Source: CAYSRM01 sp964475205 (GTDB lineage: Bacteria; Verrucomicrobiota; Kiritimatiellia; UBA8416; CAYSRM01). Taken from it: a DNA stretch of 23,307 nt. Location: contig CAYYVQ010000050.1 in assembly GCA_964475205.1 (NCBI GenBank), forward strand, positions 1 through 23,307, read 5' to 3'. Under the pieces are notes generated by a model that worked only from the letters and a program-made list of their open reading frames with translations, ran no database searches and was not told where the DNA came from. The position numbers were made by a program, and so were the translations under genes. Below, one piece after another: positions 1-9,900 of the stretch (the first letter of the stretch is position 1; every line of letters starts with the position of its first letter).

Positions 1-143
1 CGGCTCTTCTCTCTTCCCTATCTCCCGGCAGCAGGTTGACACAACCTGCTGTACTCACCACAAGTACAGCGGGTTATCCCGTAACCCGCGGCTCTTCTCT
101 CTTCCCTATCTCCCGGCAGCAGGTTGACACAACCTGCTGTACT
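1..143. repeat. Tandem 88-bp palindromic repeat, about 1.6 copies
   Basis: Bases 1-55 recur exactly at 89-143, so the unit is 88 bp and the window starts inside it. Each unit holds a 10-bp perfect inverted repeat (arms CAGCAGGTTG and CAACCTGCTG, 3-nt loop) at 29-51 and 117-139. Between them are two further inverted repeats: GTACT/AGTAC at 51-67 and GCGGGTTA/TAACCCGC at 69-89. No T tract follows, so these are not obvious intrinsic terminators. The array follows the last gene of the leftward operon. A related hairpin lies upstream of pgpA at 20551-20590. REP/BIME-like intergenic elements are the nearest known analogy; the family itself is not one I recognise. Confidence 0.85.
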
Positions 144-252
144 GTGTGCGGCTGTGTGGGTCTGTGCGTACGTGAGTTCCATTATCAACGTACCTATATA
201 CGCCTTCGCCCGGCTGCCTGTGCTATCGTATCCATCTGCTTCTCCCCGGACC
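144..252. other. Non-coding spacer after the leftward operon
   Basis: I see no convincing gene between the end of the palindromic array and the stop codon of the GT2 gene at 253. An open frame crosses 36-452 on the plus strand, but it runs through the palindromes and antisense to the GT2 gene and has no recognisable domain. No terminator with a U tract is visible. Confidence 0.5.
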
Positions 253-1164
253 TCAACACCTGGACGTTACCGAAGATTCACTTCCCTCCGATAACGCCGC
301 TGACAGCGAATCAGTCATGCCGGCCAGCGCGGCCAGATCAAGAAGAGCAATGCCGGTCGGGCCGGGCATTCGTTCTATCACCGGCAGCATTTTCCGCCAG
401 CCGAGGCACAAAAGCCCAGCTGAGCGGCAGAGGCCGGGGTGACTCATCATAAATGCAACGCGCCGGGACACGGCTTGAGAATACTGAGAATGGAGGGTAA
501 GGAGCCCCGGCCCGAGCTTCCTGCAGCGGTTCACAAACCATTCCCGGTCCATCTGCTTGAGATGCAACCCCTTGACGCTGCCAGCCGAATACAGAGGAAC
601 GCCCCGTTTTTTTGCGCGAAATGCAAATTCCACATCTTCGAACCAATGAAGGCTCTCGTTGAAACCGTTCAACTCCTCAAAGACATTCCGCCTGACAGCA
701 ATGAATGAACTGCAGAACTGGCTGGGTGAAACAGGCACGGCGCCATCAGGATAAACAGCATGAGCCCGGCTGCTGTATGCCCATTTCACATAAATGTTGC
801 GTTCAATATCCGGGTGAGCTGATACATTAAAGACCCAGGCCCCGGTTTCAGGGTGTTCACGAACCGACTGTTCTATTATTCCAATTGCCCCGGCACATGG
901 CACCACGTCATCGTCCAGAAAAAGCAGCCATTCCCCCGAAGCAGCGGCGGCTCCCCTATTCCTGGCGGCAGCAGGCCCACTGCCTCCAAGCGGCCCAAGG
1001 TATCTGCAGGAAGAAAAATCCTCTTCGATTGACGGAGAGGCTTTGCCGTCCCACACAACCAGGATTTCCCGAATGTTCATTAAAGGAAAAGCAAGGGAAC
1101 TGAGGACCTTTCGAAGGTCGTCCTCCCGGCCCGAAGAAGGAATGATAAGACTGAATGCCTCCAT
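253..1164 (-). CDS. Family 2 glycosyltransferase
   Basis: A GT-A fold, family 2 glycosyltransferase, expected to transfer a sugar from a nucleotide-sugar onto the growing polysaccharide at the cytoplasmic face. The N-terminus (MEAFSLIIPSSGRE) is the first Rossmann strand. An ARNRG motif and then LFLDDD (DDD near residues 84-86) form the metal/nucleotide-binding site, and a WFEDVEFAFR segment near 174-183 matches the usual catalytic-base region. I chose the ATG at 1164 because it forms a TAATG stop/start overlap with the upstream 1090-residue gene, with AGGG just before it. An in-frame ATG at 1176 would add four residues. It is last in the leftward exporter operon. The acceptor and sugar cannot be told from sequence. 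The family call is firm, the start slightly less so. Confidence 0.9.
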   Translation of the reverse strand: MEAFSLIIPSSGREDDLRKVLSSLAFPLMNIREILVVWDGKASPSIEEDFSSCRYLGPLGGSGPAAARNRGAAAASGEWLLFLDDDVVPCAGAIGIIEQSVREHPETGAWVFNVSAHPDIERNIYVKWAYSSRAHAVYPDGAVPVSPSQFCSSFIAVRRNVFEELNGFNESLHWFEDVEFAFRAKKRGVPLYSAGSVKGLHLKQMDREWFVNRCRKLGPGLLTLHSQYSQAVSRRVAFMMSHPGLCRSAGLLCLGWRKMLPVIERMPGPTGIALLDLAALAGMTDSLSAALSEGSESSVTSRC

Positions 1165-4100
1165 TAACCCTGCCATGCCTTGCGGTTAACATACTGTTTA
1201 GCAGCCATAAAGAACCGGCTGTTGCGGGTGCGCTGAAACACAGGCCCCATTAGAGGGAGACGGGCACCGCGCTGATATGCATGTATAAGAATTCCAAGTA
1301 CCGGGTTGGCAATTTCTCTCCCGGTTCCACGACTGACAAGAAAATCGTAGAAGTCAGCCTTGTTCTTTTTCAGCACGGTCGGCATGGCCAGCCCAAGGCA
1401 CCACTGAGAAGCAGCCATCGAGAGTTTTTCATCACCGCCGGCCCATTCTTTTGCCATGCCAATTCTTAGGGCCAGCTCATTCAAACCCTCCCAGGTCAAC
1501 CCGCAATGTTTTTCAAGCCATTTTCCGTACAGCTCCGCGTCAGATTCCTTTGACAAAAAACGCCCTTTCTCAAGAGCTTCCATCATTTGAAGCTGCTGTT
1601 GGAATACCTTAGCCCAGGCTGAAGTGAATTGGTCACCATTACAGGCGGTATTCTGCAATTGCTGCGCAAAATCGGGATTGGCGCGCAGGAACTCGCAAGC
1701 TTCAAGAAATACTGCGTGATCCTGCGGGACGTACGCAGGCTGTACGAAAAAAAGATACGTAAGCATACGGCCCACGCGAATCTGCCTTTGAAGGAATGAC
1801 TCCGGATCCATGCTGTGGTGGTGATATCCAATAGCAGAAGAATCGTAACGAAGGTCCATACCGCGAAGGTGCAGACGGTAGGCAAGTTCAATGTCTTCGT
1901 AGGCAGCGTATCTGAAATCAGTATTAAAGAGATGTTCCTCCTCAAGCAGAAACTGGCGTTTGAGTGAAACGTTGGAGGTATAGAAACGGTCAAACGGGGC
2001 GCTCTTCCCGTGCATGAGGTCCCTGTAAGCAAACTGTTGCCCCCCTTCGCCGCACAGGTAAGACATGAAAGGAGTTGAATCCAGGTCAGGGCTCCAGAGA
2101 GTGAGTCCCAGGACGGCCTTTTCCATCTGCGGATGTTTCTTGTGCATTTTCAGATGCTGAAAAAGAAAACCATCACCGGGAATAATGTCGTCACCGGTTA
2201 TAAGGATGATCCTCCCCGAAGCATCACGGATACCTGCGTTCCTGGCGGAAGCCGGTCCCGGCTTGCCGGGATTCGACATGACCCTCAGCTTGAGACCGTC
2301 CCGGAAAGGTTCTACAGCGCGTTTCAGTTTATCCTCGTCACCGCCGTCATTGACTATGATCATCTCCCAGTCCATCTTGACATCCCGTCGGCGGTTATAC
2401 CCGGCAAGCGCTTTCTGGAGTATATCCTCGCGGTTCCTGGTTGGAATGATCACCGACATATCCAGATCAGATGGCTTATTGAAACGGGTCACAACACTTG
2501 CCCGCTCGGCGGCCCAATGCCGCAGTTGGGCCATGAAGCGGTCGGCAATGTTGTCCCATGAATAGGTGGGCCGCACATGTTCTCTGCCGCGTTTACCGAC
2601 CGCAACCAGTTCTTTTCGCGAAGCAGGCAGCCGCTCAAGCGCCCCGGCCAGGTTTTCTTTCTGAACTTCGCACCAGTAGGCTCCGCTGCTGAGATAAAAA
2701 TGCGCACTGTCATAACATTCTCCAACAGGAACTTCACGGTATGCCAGAGGCATATAAGCGCCTTCGGGAGCGAACTCTTCCGGTCCGCCGAATCCAGGCA
2801 TAATAACAGGAATTCCCAGGGCCATGGCATCAATTATCTTCATGCCGAACCCCTCGCCCCTGTAAGGGGCGATAAGAACATCCATTTCAGCGTATAACCG
2901 TATGAGATCAGACTTGGAAAGAAAATCCCGGTGCCAAACCACTTCGGGAAAGTCCGGTTGGGCTTTGATCCATTGTTCAAGCTGCCCGTTTCCGCAACCG
3001 GCCCCGTAATCTTTTATATGAAGAGTTACAGGCTCGTCTTTTGACAGCGCCATACCGGCGGCTTGAACCAGTATATCGGTTCCATAGCGCTTCAAATCGT
3101 GCGAATTAGTAATTACCAGAGCGTTTATTCTTTCTTTGTCTCCTACCTGAATGCCGTCGGGAAAGAGACTGTCAATCTCCCTGGAATACCCCAGGGGCAC
3201 AATAGACATCCGCTTCTCGTCAACGTCGATATCCCGAAGCGCATCGCGATTAAAACAGCTTACAGGCAGAAGCCTGTTCCGGGAGGCTTTGACATGCCGC
3301 ATCCATAGATCCGGCATGGCATCGGGCCGCTTTCTGTAATTTGTGCAGAAAAACTCCGCATTTACGTCCCCGGCCAGGGGGGTTTTAAGACAGTCGCTCC
3401 AGTAATGGCTCCATTTTACATGGAACGCGTTGCAGGGCTTTTTCCGCATAAGCGACCTGAGCATATCCCGTGTCCCCGGCTCCAGGCTGTGGTGAAGCCT
3501 GAACACAGGGGTTACGCTAACCTCCGTCCCTTTGCTTGCCAGTGACTTTATCAATTCAGCAGTCGCCCACGTAAAAGCGCTGCCGGAACTGAAATCAACG
3601 GCAAAATGGACACCTTCATCCCCATGTCTCGTTCGCCGCCTGGTCCGGAATTCCTTCTTGTACTGGCGGTCGCGCTGTATTCTCTGGTCCCAGTCGACTA
3701 CGATCTTGTTCGCCCATCGCTTCCGAAACAACGTCCAGTTTTCATTGTCGTAATCAGTGCGGTTCGGCGACGCCTGCCCGTGATGTTCTATTACTGACGA
3801 CGGAGTATACACAACACGATAACCTGCTTCTCTGGCTCGCAGGCAGAAATCACAATCTTCGAACCCGTTTCTGAATTCCTCATCCAGCCCGTTCAGTTCC
3901 CTGTAAACGGAAGCAGGAATCATAACACAGGCAAATGTGACAATCTGGAGTTCACACTGGTAATTGACGCGAGGGGCGGCAGGGTCGGAACCGGGATACA
4001 GGTGCTGCGGATATCCTTTTGAATCAAAAGCCATCCCGCAATGATGCAGCATGCCGTTTCCAGGAAAAAGGTGCTTGTTGCCCAATACGCCCAGTTTCTC

Positions 4101-4436
4101 TTCCCTTGCCGCAACTTCGCTAAGCGCCGCAAGCCAGCCCGGAAAAACACGAGTATCGTTATTCAACAGGCACAGATATTTGCCCCGCGCAGCCCGTGCT
4201 CCGGTATTGTTGTTTACACTGTAACATTTCCTATCGGTATTCCTGATAACCCTGACATGCCGCTGTTGCAGTCTCTTCATGCGGGCAGCCGTGTCTGCGT
4301 TGCAGGCATCGTCAATAAGAATAATCTCATAAGATGCGCGGGTATACCTGAGGATGGACGAGACACAGGTCCGGGTCATGTCCCAGCAGTTATGAGCGGG
4401 AATTATTATGGATACCAGTGGACTGTTTTCAGCCAT
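1164..4436 (-). CDS. Three-domain glycosyltransferase (GT2-GT4-GT2 fusion), 1090 aa
   Basis: One polypeptide with three glycosyltransferase modules. Residues about 6-245 are GT2 (VSIIIPAHN, LLNND near 92-94, GFEDCDFCLR near 191-200). Residues about 275-640 are a GT-B/GT4-like module containing GEGFGMKIIDAMALGIPVI near 527-545. Residues about 660-890 are a second GT2 (MSVIIPTRNRE, TGDD near 747-750, YEDIELAYR near 846-854). A helical tail of about 200 residues follows. All three keep recognisable donor-site motifs, so the protein could add several sugars in order. I chose the ATG at 4436: it lies one base after the TGA of the ABC ATPase gene, with GGGGAGG about 12 nt upstream. An upstream start at 4595 would overlap the ATPase gene by 158 bp and add sequence unlike GT2. 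Translational coupling within the export operon is likely. Confidence 0.92.
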   Translation of the reverse strand: MAENSPLVSIIIPAHNCWDMTRTCVSSILRYTRASYEIILIDDACNADTAARMKRLQQRHVRVIRNTDRKCYSVNNNTGARAARGKYLCLLNNDTRVFPGWLAALSEVAAREEKLGVLGNKHLFPGNGMLHHCGMAFDSKGYPQHLYPGSDPAAPRVNYQCELQIVTFACVMIPASVYRELNGLDEEFRNGFEDCDFCLRAREAGYRVVYTPSSVIEHHGQASPNRTDYDNENWTLFRKRWANKIVVDWDQRIQRDRQYKKEFRTRRRTRHGDEGVHFAVDFSSGSAFTWATAELIKSLASKGTEVSVTPVFRLHHSLEPGTRDMLRSLMRKKPCNAFHVKWSHYWSDCLKTPLAGDVNAEFFCTNYRKRPDAMPDLWMRHVKASRNRLLPVSCFNRDALRDIDVDEKRMSIVPLGYSREIDSLFPDGIQVGDKERINALVITNSHDLKRYGTDILVQAAGMALSKDEPVTLHIKDYGAGCGNGQLEQWIKAQPDFPEVVWHRDFLSKSDLIRLYAEMDVLIAPYRGEGFGMKIIDAMALGIPVIMPGFGGPEEFAPEGAYMPLAYREVPVGECYDSAHFYLSSGAYWCEVQKENLAGALERLPASRKELVAVGKRGREHVRPTYSWDNIADRFMAQLRHWAAERASVVTRFNKPSDLDMSVIIPTRNREDILQKALAGYNRRRDVKMDWEMIIVNDGGDEDKLKRAVEPFRDGLKLRVMSNPGKPGPASARNAGIRDASGRIILITGDDIIPGDGFLFQHLKMHKKHPQMEKAVLGLTLWSPDLDSTPFMSYLCGEGGQQFAYRDLMHGKSAPFDRFYTSNVSLKRQFLLEEEHLFNTDFRYAAYEDIELAYRLHLRGMDLRYDSSAIGYHHHSMDPESFLQRQIRVGRMLTYLFFVQPAYVPQDHAVFLEACEFLRANPDFAQQLQNTACNGDQFTSAWAKVFQQQLQMMEALEKGRFLSKESDAELYGKWLEKHCGLTWEGLNELALRIGMAKEWAGGDEKLSMAASQWCLGLAMPTVLKKNKADFYDFLVSRGTGREIANPVLGILIHAYQRGARLPLMGPVFQRTRNSRFFMAAKQYVNRKAWQG

Positions 4437-4437
4437 G

Positions 4438-5661
4438 TCAACTGCAACCTCCCCTGATCTTTCTGACTTCAAGTTCCGGTTCAAGATGGGTAATACCATA
4501 AGAAGGCCGCTCGGAGATAACCTCGACCAGGAGCGCTTCGCTTCCGCCAGCCGGTTTCGGCACTCCCCCGGTAGTTTCGGCCGCGCCGACTCCAAGCCGA
4601 TAGGGCCCGGGACAGAAATTGCAGGTCCAGCGGAATGTCACCTCAAGTTCGTCACCATCCGCGACATCTTCCAATGGCACTCCAAGAAACTGACTGCTCA
4701 GATCAGAAACGACTAGTCCGACCAGGGTCTTGAACTGGGCGGTAACGACCGGTTTGTGTACCGGCGCTGTAAACAGAACCCTGTACTTTATCCAGTAAGT
4801 ATCGCCGACTACAGGATGCCTTATCTCCTCCCCGCTGGAGTTGACAACCCTTACATCCCGGAACATGGTCTTGTACCCTTCTTTCCCGTGAACCTGCACC
4901 TGTTCTTTTTTCCCGCTCGCGCTATTCCGGCTTAGACGCTGGATATAAGTTGTTGCGACATCCTTTGGGCTTCCCTCTTCAATCTTAAGCCCGTTTTCAA
5001 GCAGAACCAGCCGGTCACACAACATCTGCATGGAATTCAAATCGTGCGAAACAAAAAGGATCGAGGCTCCTTTTTCCTTTATTTCCTCAAGTTTCCTGAA
5101 ACATTTGGCCTGGAAGCCTATGTCTCCGACCGAGAGGATTTCGTCAATCAAAAGGATCTGGGGATCGACCTGTATGGCAACAGCAAATGCAAGCCGCGCA
5201 TACATGCCGGAGCTGTAAGTTCTTACAGGCTGATCCAGATGGTCGCCGATATCCGCAAACTGCACTATCGGCTCGAACAAGGCGTCCATTTCTTCGGTAC
5301 TGTACCCGTGTATTCGGCCGCTCAGGTAGACATTCTCCCTTCCAGTGAATTCGGGATTGAATCCGGCGCCCAGTTCCAGTAAAGCGGCGACTGTGCCGGA
5401 AATATCGAGCCGCCCGGTCGAAGGTTCGAGCAACCCGGCCACAAGCTGGAGAAAAGTTGACTTTCCGCTTCCATTGCAGCCTATCAAGCCCACAACCTCG
5501 CCCCTGCGCAACTCCAGGTCGAAATTCTTCAACGCCCAGAAATCGTCTTTGCTCGGACGCTGCGGCCATGGACTCAGGTAACGCAACAAACGCTTGTTGG
5601 TCAATCTGAAAGGATAGAATTTGCCAAGGCCCGATGCCTTTACCAACACGTCAGATGACAT
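4438..5661 (-). CDS. wzt: Polysaccharide ABC exporter ATPase with C-terminal Wzt-type domain
   Basis: The ATP-hydrolysing subunit of an ABC-2 exporter that moves lipid-linked polysaccharide across the inner membrane, with the permease encoded just upstream. Walker A GCNGSGKST lies near residues 61-69, the signature is YSSGM near 149-153 (the usual YSSGM of the Wzt/TagH/KpsT group), Walker B ILLIDE is near 169-174 and the H-loop SHD near 205-207. Residues about 255-400 form an extra C-terminal domain, as in Wzt proteins that recognise the chain end. At about 407 residues it is too long for a KpsT-type ATPase. I chose the ATG at 5661 because AAGGAGG sits 7 nt upstream. A TTG two codons earlier (5667) would place the start inside that site. 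The gene overlaps the permease by 11 bp and precedes the triple glycosyltransferase by one base. Confidence 0.93.
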   Translation of the reverse strand: MSSDVLVKASGLGKFYPFRLTNKRLLRYLSPWPQRPSKDDFWALKNFDLELRRGEVVGLIGCNGSGKSTFLQLVAGLLEPSTGRLDISGTVAALLELGAGFNPEFTGRENVYLSGRIHGYSTEEMDALFEPIVQFADIGDHLDQPVRTYSSGMYARLAFAVAIQVDPQILLIDEILSVGDIGFQAKCFRKLEEIKEKGASILFVSHDLNSMQMLCDRLVLLENGLKIEEGSPKDVATTYIQRLSRNSASGKKEQVQVHGKEGYKTMFRDVRVVNSSGEEIRHPVVGDTYWIKYRVLFTAPVHKPVVTAQFKTLVGLVVSDLSSQFLGVPLEDVADGDELEVTFRWTCNFCPGPYRLGVGAAETTGGVPKPAGGSEALLVEVISERPSYGITHLEPELEVRKIRGGCS

Positions 5662-6463
5662 CGGCAAACCTCCTTTTCATGATCTCGAAGTATCGCATTG
5701 CAATATATAGAACAACAAGACTGACAGCGGTATACGCAATCAGCGAACCCCAGTTAGGAATCATCCCATATACCAGGACCTTGCGGATATTGCTGGCTGC
5801 AAATGCAATAGGATTGATAAAAAGGATAAATCTAAGGCGTTCAGGAACGCGCGAAGCAGGATAGATTATCGGCGTCAGGAAAAACAATGCGCTGAATGCA
5901 AGACCTATGATATGGGGAAGATCCCGGACAAACACCCCCACGGCCGCGACAAAAAGAGAACACGCCAGAGCGCTGATAAGCACGGGAATCCATATAAGCG
6001 CCAGAAAAGGCACAGTCCAGGCAATATGCCCCACCAGCAGCAGTTGAGCTATCATCAGTATTAGAAGCGAAATGAGCGCGTGGACCAGGCCGCTGATATT
6101 AACCATCACAGGCAGGATCTCGGTAGGAAAGGAAATCCGTTTCACGTAATTTGGCGACCCCGGAATGATCTGGGAGGAACGCGTCAGCACCTCGCTGAAA
6201 AAGTTGAAAGGTATCATGCCGCAGAAAAGCATAATAGCAAATCCGCCAAGCCCGGTGTCTTCCGGGCCCCACCTCATTTTTACAATTGTGCCGAATACAA
6301 TGGTATAAATTGCAAGCAGCGCCAGGGGCGTAAGAAAAGACCAGCACAGGCCTAGCATTGAGCCCCGGTATTTTTGAAGAATATCCCTTTTACTCAAGGC
6401 CCAGAGCAGATCTGCGCGGTTAGACAGAATTTTAAATATGTGTGTGCCAGTATTTTTTTCCAT
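5651..6463 (-). CDS. wzm: Polysaccharide ABC-2 exporter permease
   Basis: A 270-residue integral membrane protein of the ABC-2 family (Wzm/TagG/KpsM group), which forms the inner-membrane channel for lipid-linked polysaccharide together with the ATPase encoded next. The N-terminal segment KRDILQKYRGSMLGLCWSFL near residues 25-44 is the family's cytoplasmic interface motif before the first membrane span. About six hydrophobic spans follow, and the ends are positively charged (MKRRF). The ATG at 6463 has GAAGG about 8 nt upstream. It is the first gene of the leftward operon, so the promoter should lie in 6464-6700. Length and pairing with a Wzt-type ATPase support polysaccharide rather than drug export. 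Wzm is a functional label; TagG-like proteins look similar. Confidence 0.92.
   Translation of the reverse strand: MEKNTGTHIFKILSNRADLLWALSKRDILQKYRGSMLGLCWSFLTPLALLAIYTIVFGTIVKMRWGPEDTGLGGFAIMLFCGMIPFNFFSEVLTRSSQIIPGSPNYVKRISFPTEILPVMVNISGLVHALISLLILMIAQLLLVGHIAWTVPFLALIWIPVLISALACSLFVAAVGVFVRDLPHIIGLAFSALFFLTPIIYPASRVPERLRFILFINPIAFAASNIRKVLVYGMIPNWGSLIAYTAVSLVVLYIAMRYFEIMKRRFADVI
5669..5675 (-). promoter_or_regulatory. Strong ribosome binding site for the ABC ATPase
   Basis: AAGGAGG on the minus strand, 7 nt before the ATG at 5661. It lies inside the last codons of the permease gene and decides the ATPase start. Confidence 0.8.
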
Positions 6464-6934
6464 TGCGCGACCTTCGAAACTGCTTGCCGAGTTTAAAACA
6501 GAACCCGTATTTCGGGCGAAACCGTGTGACGACGCCGACCTGCGGCTTCGCAGATCCCGTCCCTGTCAAAATATCTCGACAACGCATACAGCCTGATCTA
6601 TTTATCACTAATAACTTTGAACGTTAGATTAACTTTCAAGACAAAGGAATACAACCACCGATTACCCTGATTCCACGGATGGCCCTGCTTCTCCGGCAAG
6701 ACCCGGCGTAATCATTGCCATTCGTGGCTCAATATAACGGCAGATTGCGGCGCTTTCGCGATTTTTGGTGAAAACGTCGGGCGGGCGCCCATATGTCACA
6801 GGATTTCTTTACAATTCAATGACTGTGCTGTATGTCATAATATAAGGAAAACTGACATAGAAATACCTGTTTTCATAAACCCGGAAAAGAACGGACGGAA
6901 ATTGCACACAACCATACGCAATCATGCAGGCTAT
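6464..6934. promoter_or_regulatory. Divergent intergenic region between exporter operon and large glycosyltransferase
   Basis: About 440-470 bases without a convincing gene. It contains a 19-base motif at 6589-6607 shared with the other divergent region. On the minus (leader) strand it can form a hairpin at 6537-6556 (arms GATCTGCG/CGCAGGTC, loop AAGC), which has no U tract. A plus-strand inverted repeat ATGAC/GTCAT lies near 6820-6839, just before an AT-rich stretch. TTTACA and TATGTC separated by 17 bases near 6808-6836 form a weak rightward promoter candidate. A minus-strand TTGACA near 6570 has no good -10 partner. No ops/JUMPstart element was seen. Confidence 0.5.
6589..6607. promoter_or_regulatory. 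Shared intergenic motif, copy 1
   Basis: CAGCCTGATCTATTTATCA. It matches 18 of 19 bases at 12713-12731, in the same orientation. It lies 126 bp upstream of the leftward permease start codon; the other copy lies 124 bp upstream of the leftward GT2 start codon. It could be a protein-binding site or part of a common promoter. Function is inferred only from position and conservation. Confidence 0.5.
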
Positions 6935-9900
6935 ATGAAGAAAAGTGTTTACTTCATGTTGCCTTTTCGATGGAGCCGGCCGCTATGGTGGTTTGGGTCG
7001 GTTTTGAGGATATACCGGGCGCATCTTCTAGATCAGCAAATCAGAAAAACACCGCAGTCTTCTCAGCCTGACTATGACAGGTTGTTGAGAAACGAATGTC
7101 TTCCTTATGTGCAAGGCGCAATGCAACGCGCGCATAGAGAAAAGATAAGCGCCCGGCATTCCGTCATGTTCCTGATATGGATACAGTCATATCCAGACGG
7201 ACCGGAATTCCGGCGGACATGGACCAGCATTTGCAGGCAGACTTATAAGGCATGGAAAGTGCATTGTATTTCCGCGCAAACAACAAGACGGAAAAAAGTG
7301 TTAAAGTTTTCATACTGCAGGCCGCGCATCATAGACATATCCGACAAGTCACCCTGCTCAATCGACGGAGCATACCATATCTTTCTGCAACCCGGCGATA
7401 TCCTGCCTGCAAACGCCCTGGAATCCTTCTTCCGGGCATTCACGGACGGCAAGAGCCCGGACCTTGTCTACGGAGACCATGACCTCATGGATCCTTCTTC
7501 CGGGCTTAGAAAAGAACCGGAACTTAAACCGGACTGGAGCCCGGAACTGTTGCGGACAAAAGCTTACATCGGACCCGTTGCGGCTGTTTCAGACAAGCTG
7601 TTGCCATCTGGAACATGGGCAGGATCCACTGCAAGAGAATGGACCGCGGAAGCGGCGCTCATGGCCGTAAAATCTTCGGCCCGTGTACGCCGCATCGAAC
7701 AATGCCTCGCCCATGTGCCTCCTGAAAGCAATATAACCCCGGATTGCTACAGCAATCTACTCAAGGCGCTTGGAATACCGGCGGCCCCTCAGCCGGCGTC
7801 ACCCGATTCGCAACACCGGTTCAGCGTGTTTATCCCTTACTGGGAAAACCGGCATATCCTGTTTAACACCGTCAAAGAACTGCTTAATACCGGGAAGGAA
7901 TTTATTGAAGAAATACTTGTCTGGAAACCTGAAGATACTCCTTGTAGATGGGCCGGTGAACTGCAGAACCTTTCAAAATCAATCAAGTATATAGATGCAA
8001 AACGCGATAAGACGGTTTCAGCCATGATAGAAAACGCAAAAGCTCCCCTGGCCCTGATTATCGAGGAAGGGGCGGGCGCTGAAAGAAAAAGTTGGGCGCC
8101 TCTTCTTGCCCGCTGGGCTGATATACCACGAGTTTGCGGTGTTTGTCCTAAGATATGTTTTACAGACAAGCGGATTTTGTCCGCCGGATGCGGATTCGGA
8201 CTCGACAGCCTGGTCGGACGCTGGTTTGTGCATCAACTGCCAGGCGCATCCAATTTAATTGCGGACAGCAGCTCAATCAGAAACGTTTCCTGTCTTCCGG
8301 CGGAAACTGCGGTTTACAGTCTTGATTTCCTCAGGCGGAACATAAAGATTGCGCAGAAATTTTCTTCTTACAGAATGCACGCGGCATTTGGAATAGCCGC
8401 ATACCGGGAAAAATCCCGCTTTGTATGCGATCCGACAGTTAATTTCGTCAGCCCGGCTTCAGCCGTGGAAAAACCCGACCCCTTCATTGAACACCTGAAA
8501 ATGCTGGCGGAATCTCTGCAGGATGCCGACCTTCAGCAGGATCCGTATATGCATCGTCTGCTTCAAGCCAAAAACGGCCGGGTCTGGCTGCGGGATACCG
8601 GGGATCCGCCTCCGGCGATGCATATTGAACAACAAAGAAAAGCCATCATGGATATTTTCCACCGGAAACCCCCGCTTGCCGTCAATGATCCCGACGCCAT
8701 GACAACATTCTTCAGTCAATCAGGGCTTTCTGAGAAGATGCCTGTTCCAGATAAAAAGTACGCGCATAAATCGGTGGAAGGCGCAGCCATGCACCTGCTT
8801 GGGCTCCTGATGCAGCCGGATACCCGAAAACGGTTTCCAAATGCATTGACAGACGGAAAACAAGGCGAATTTTGCGAATGGGCGGCTACGGCAGAGGGGC
8901 TTACTTCACAGGCCCGGGAAAACATCAGGAAGGCTTTCGAGAACATGCCCGGCGACCAGATCCGGCACATGTACCGATGGAGAGGCGACGTACGCATGCA
9001 TCACCCGCTGGGGCTTACCCCAGCCGGCCAGAATCGCTTTACGGAATGGCTTTTTCGCTATGCACTCGATAACAAGATCATTTGCACCTATCACATCTGG
9101 TGGTTTCTCCTGGAAATGAGCGAATCCCCGTCCAATGGCATCCGTTATACATACCTGATCAACCCACGCTGGCAGGAGGAACTCCCTCCATCTGCCCGCC
9201 GGCATCTGCCGAGTCCGGAAGCTGTTGCAAACCACATAAATGAACAGTTTGACACCAGCCTTGACACAAAAGATTACGCAGCAGTGAAAAAGCTGCTGCC
9301 GAACCTTCATGAACACGCGGCAACTTCCCGGAAAGAGGCCGGGCGCGGCGTAAATCTACTTGGTTTATTCAGCTTTCCTTCGGGGCTCCAGCAATGCGCG
9401 GACACATGCGCAACAGCTCTTCGCATGATTCCCAGGCCCCTTTCCCTGCGTGATGTCGTTGCCTGGAACCACAAAACCGCCACGACGCGGACAGACAGGC
9501 TTGATCTGAACATTCACAATACCACCATTTTCATGATGCCGCCTTTGGCCTCCCAGCGGCAATGGCTCAGAAGGGCAAATTTACACATGAACAGATCGCA
9601 CTACATGATCGGATGCTGGTACTGGGAAGCCGAGCGGATACCTGAAAGCTGGGTTACCGACAGCGTCGCTTACGACGAGATCTGGGCTCCGAGCCGTTTC
9701 GTTGAGGGGGTCCTGAAATCCCAACTTGACCGCCCCGTTGAATATATGCCTCCAGCCCACGCGAGACCGGAACCTTCCGGCAAAACACTTAATGACTTCG
9801 GCCTGCCGGAAGGGCCGTACACTTTTTATTTTACGTTCGATATGTGCAGTTGCATGGAACGCAAAAACCCCCTCGCACTGATCGAGGCTTTCCGACTGGC

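Noticed and set aside
1..143. CRISPR array
   Set aside because: The repeats are long, directly tandem and internally palindromic. There are no regular unique spacers and no cas genes.
36..452. Plus-strand open frame of 138 codons at the left end
   Set aside because: It crosses the palindromic array and runs antisense to the GT2 gene. The translation has no recognisable domain.
6464..6934. Search for an ops/JUMPstart element (GGCGGTAG core) in the exporter operon leader
   Set aside because: No match on either strand of the intergenic region. The only GCGGTAG-like string in the window belongs to the intron end near 23258.
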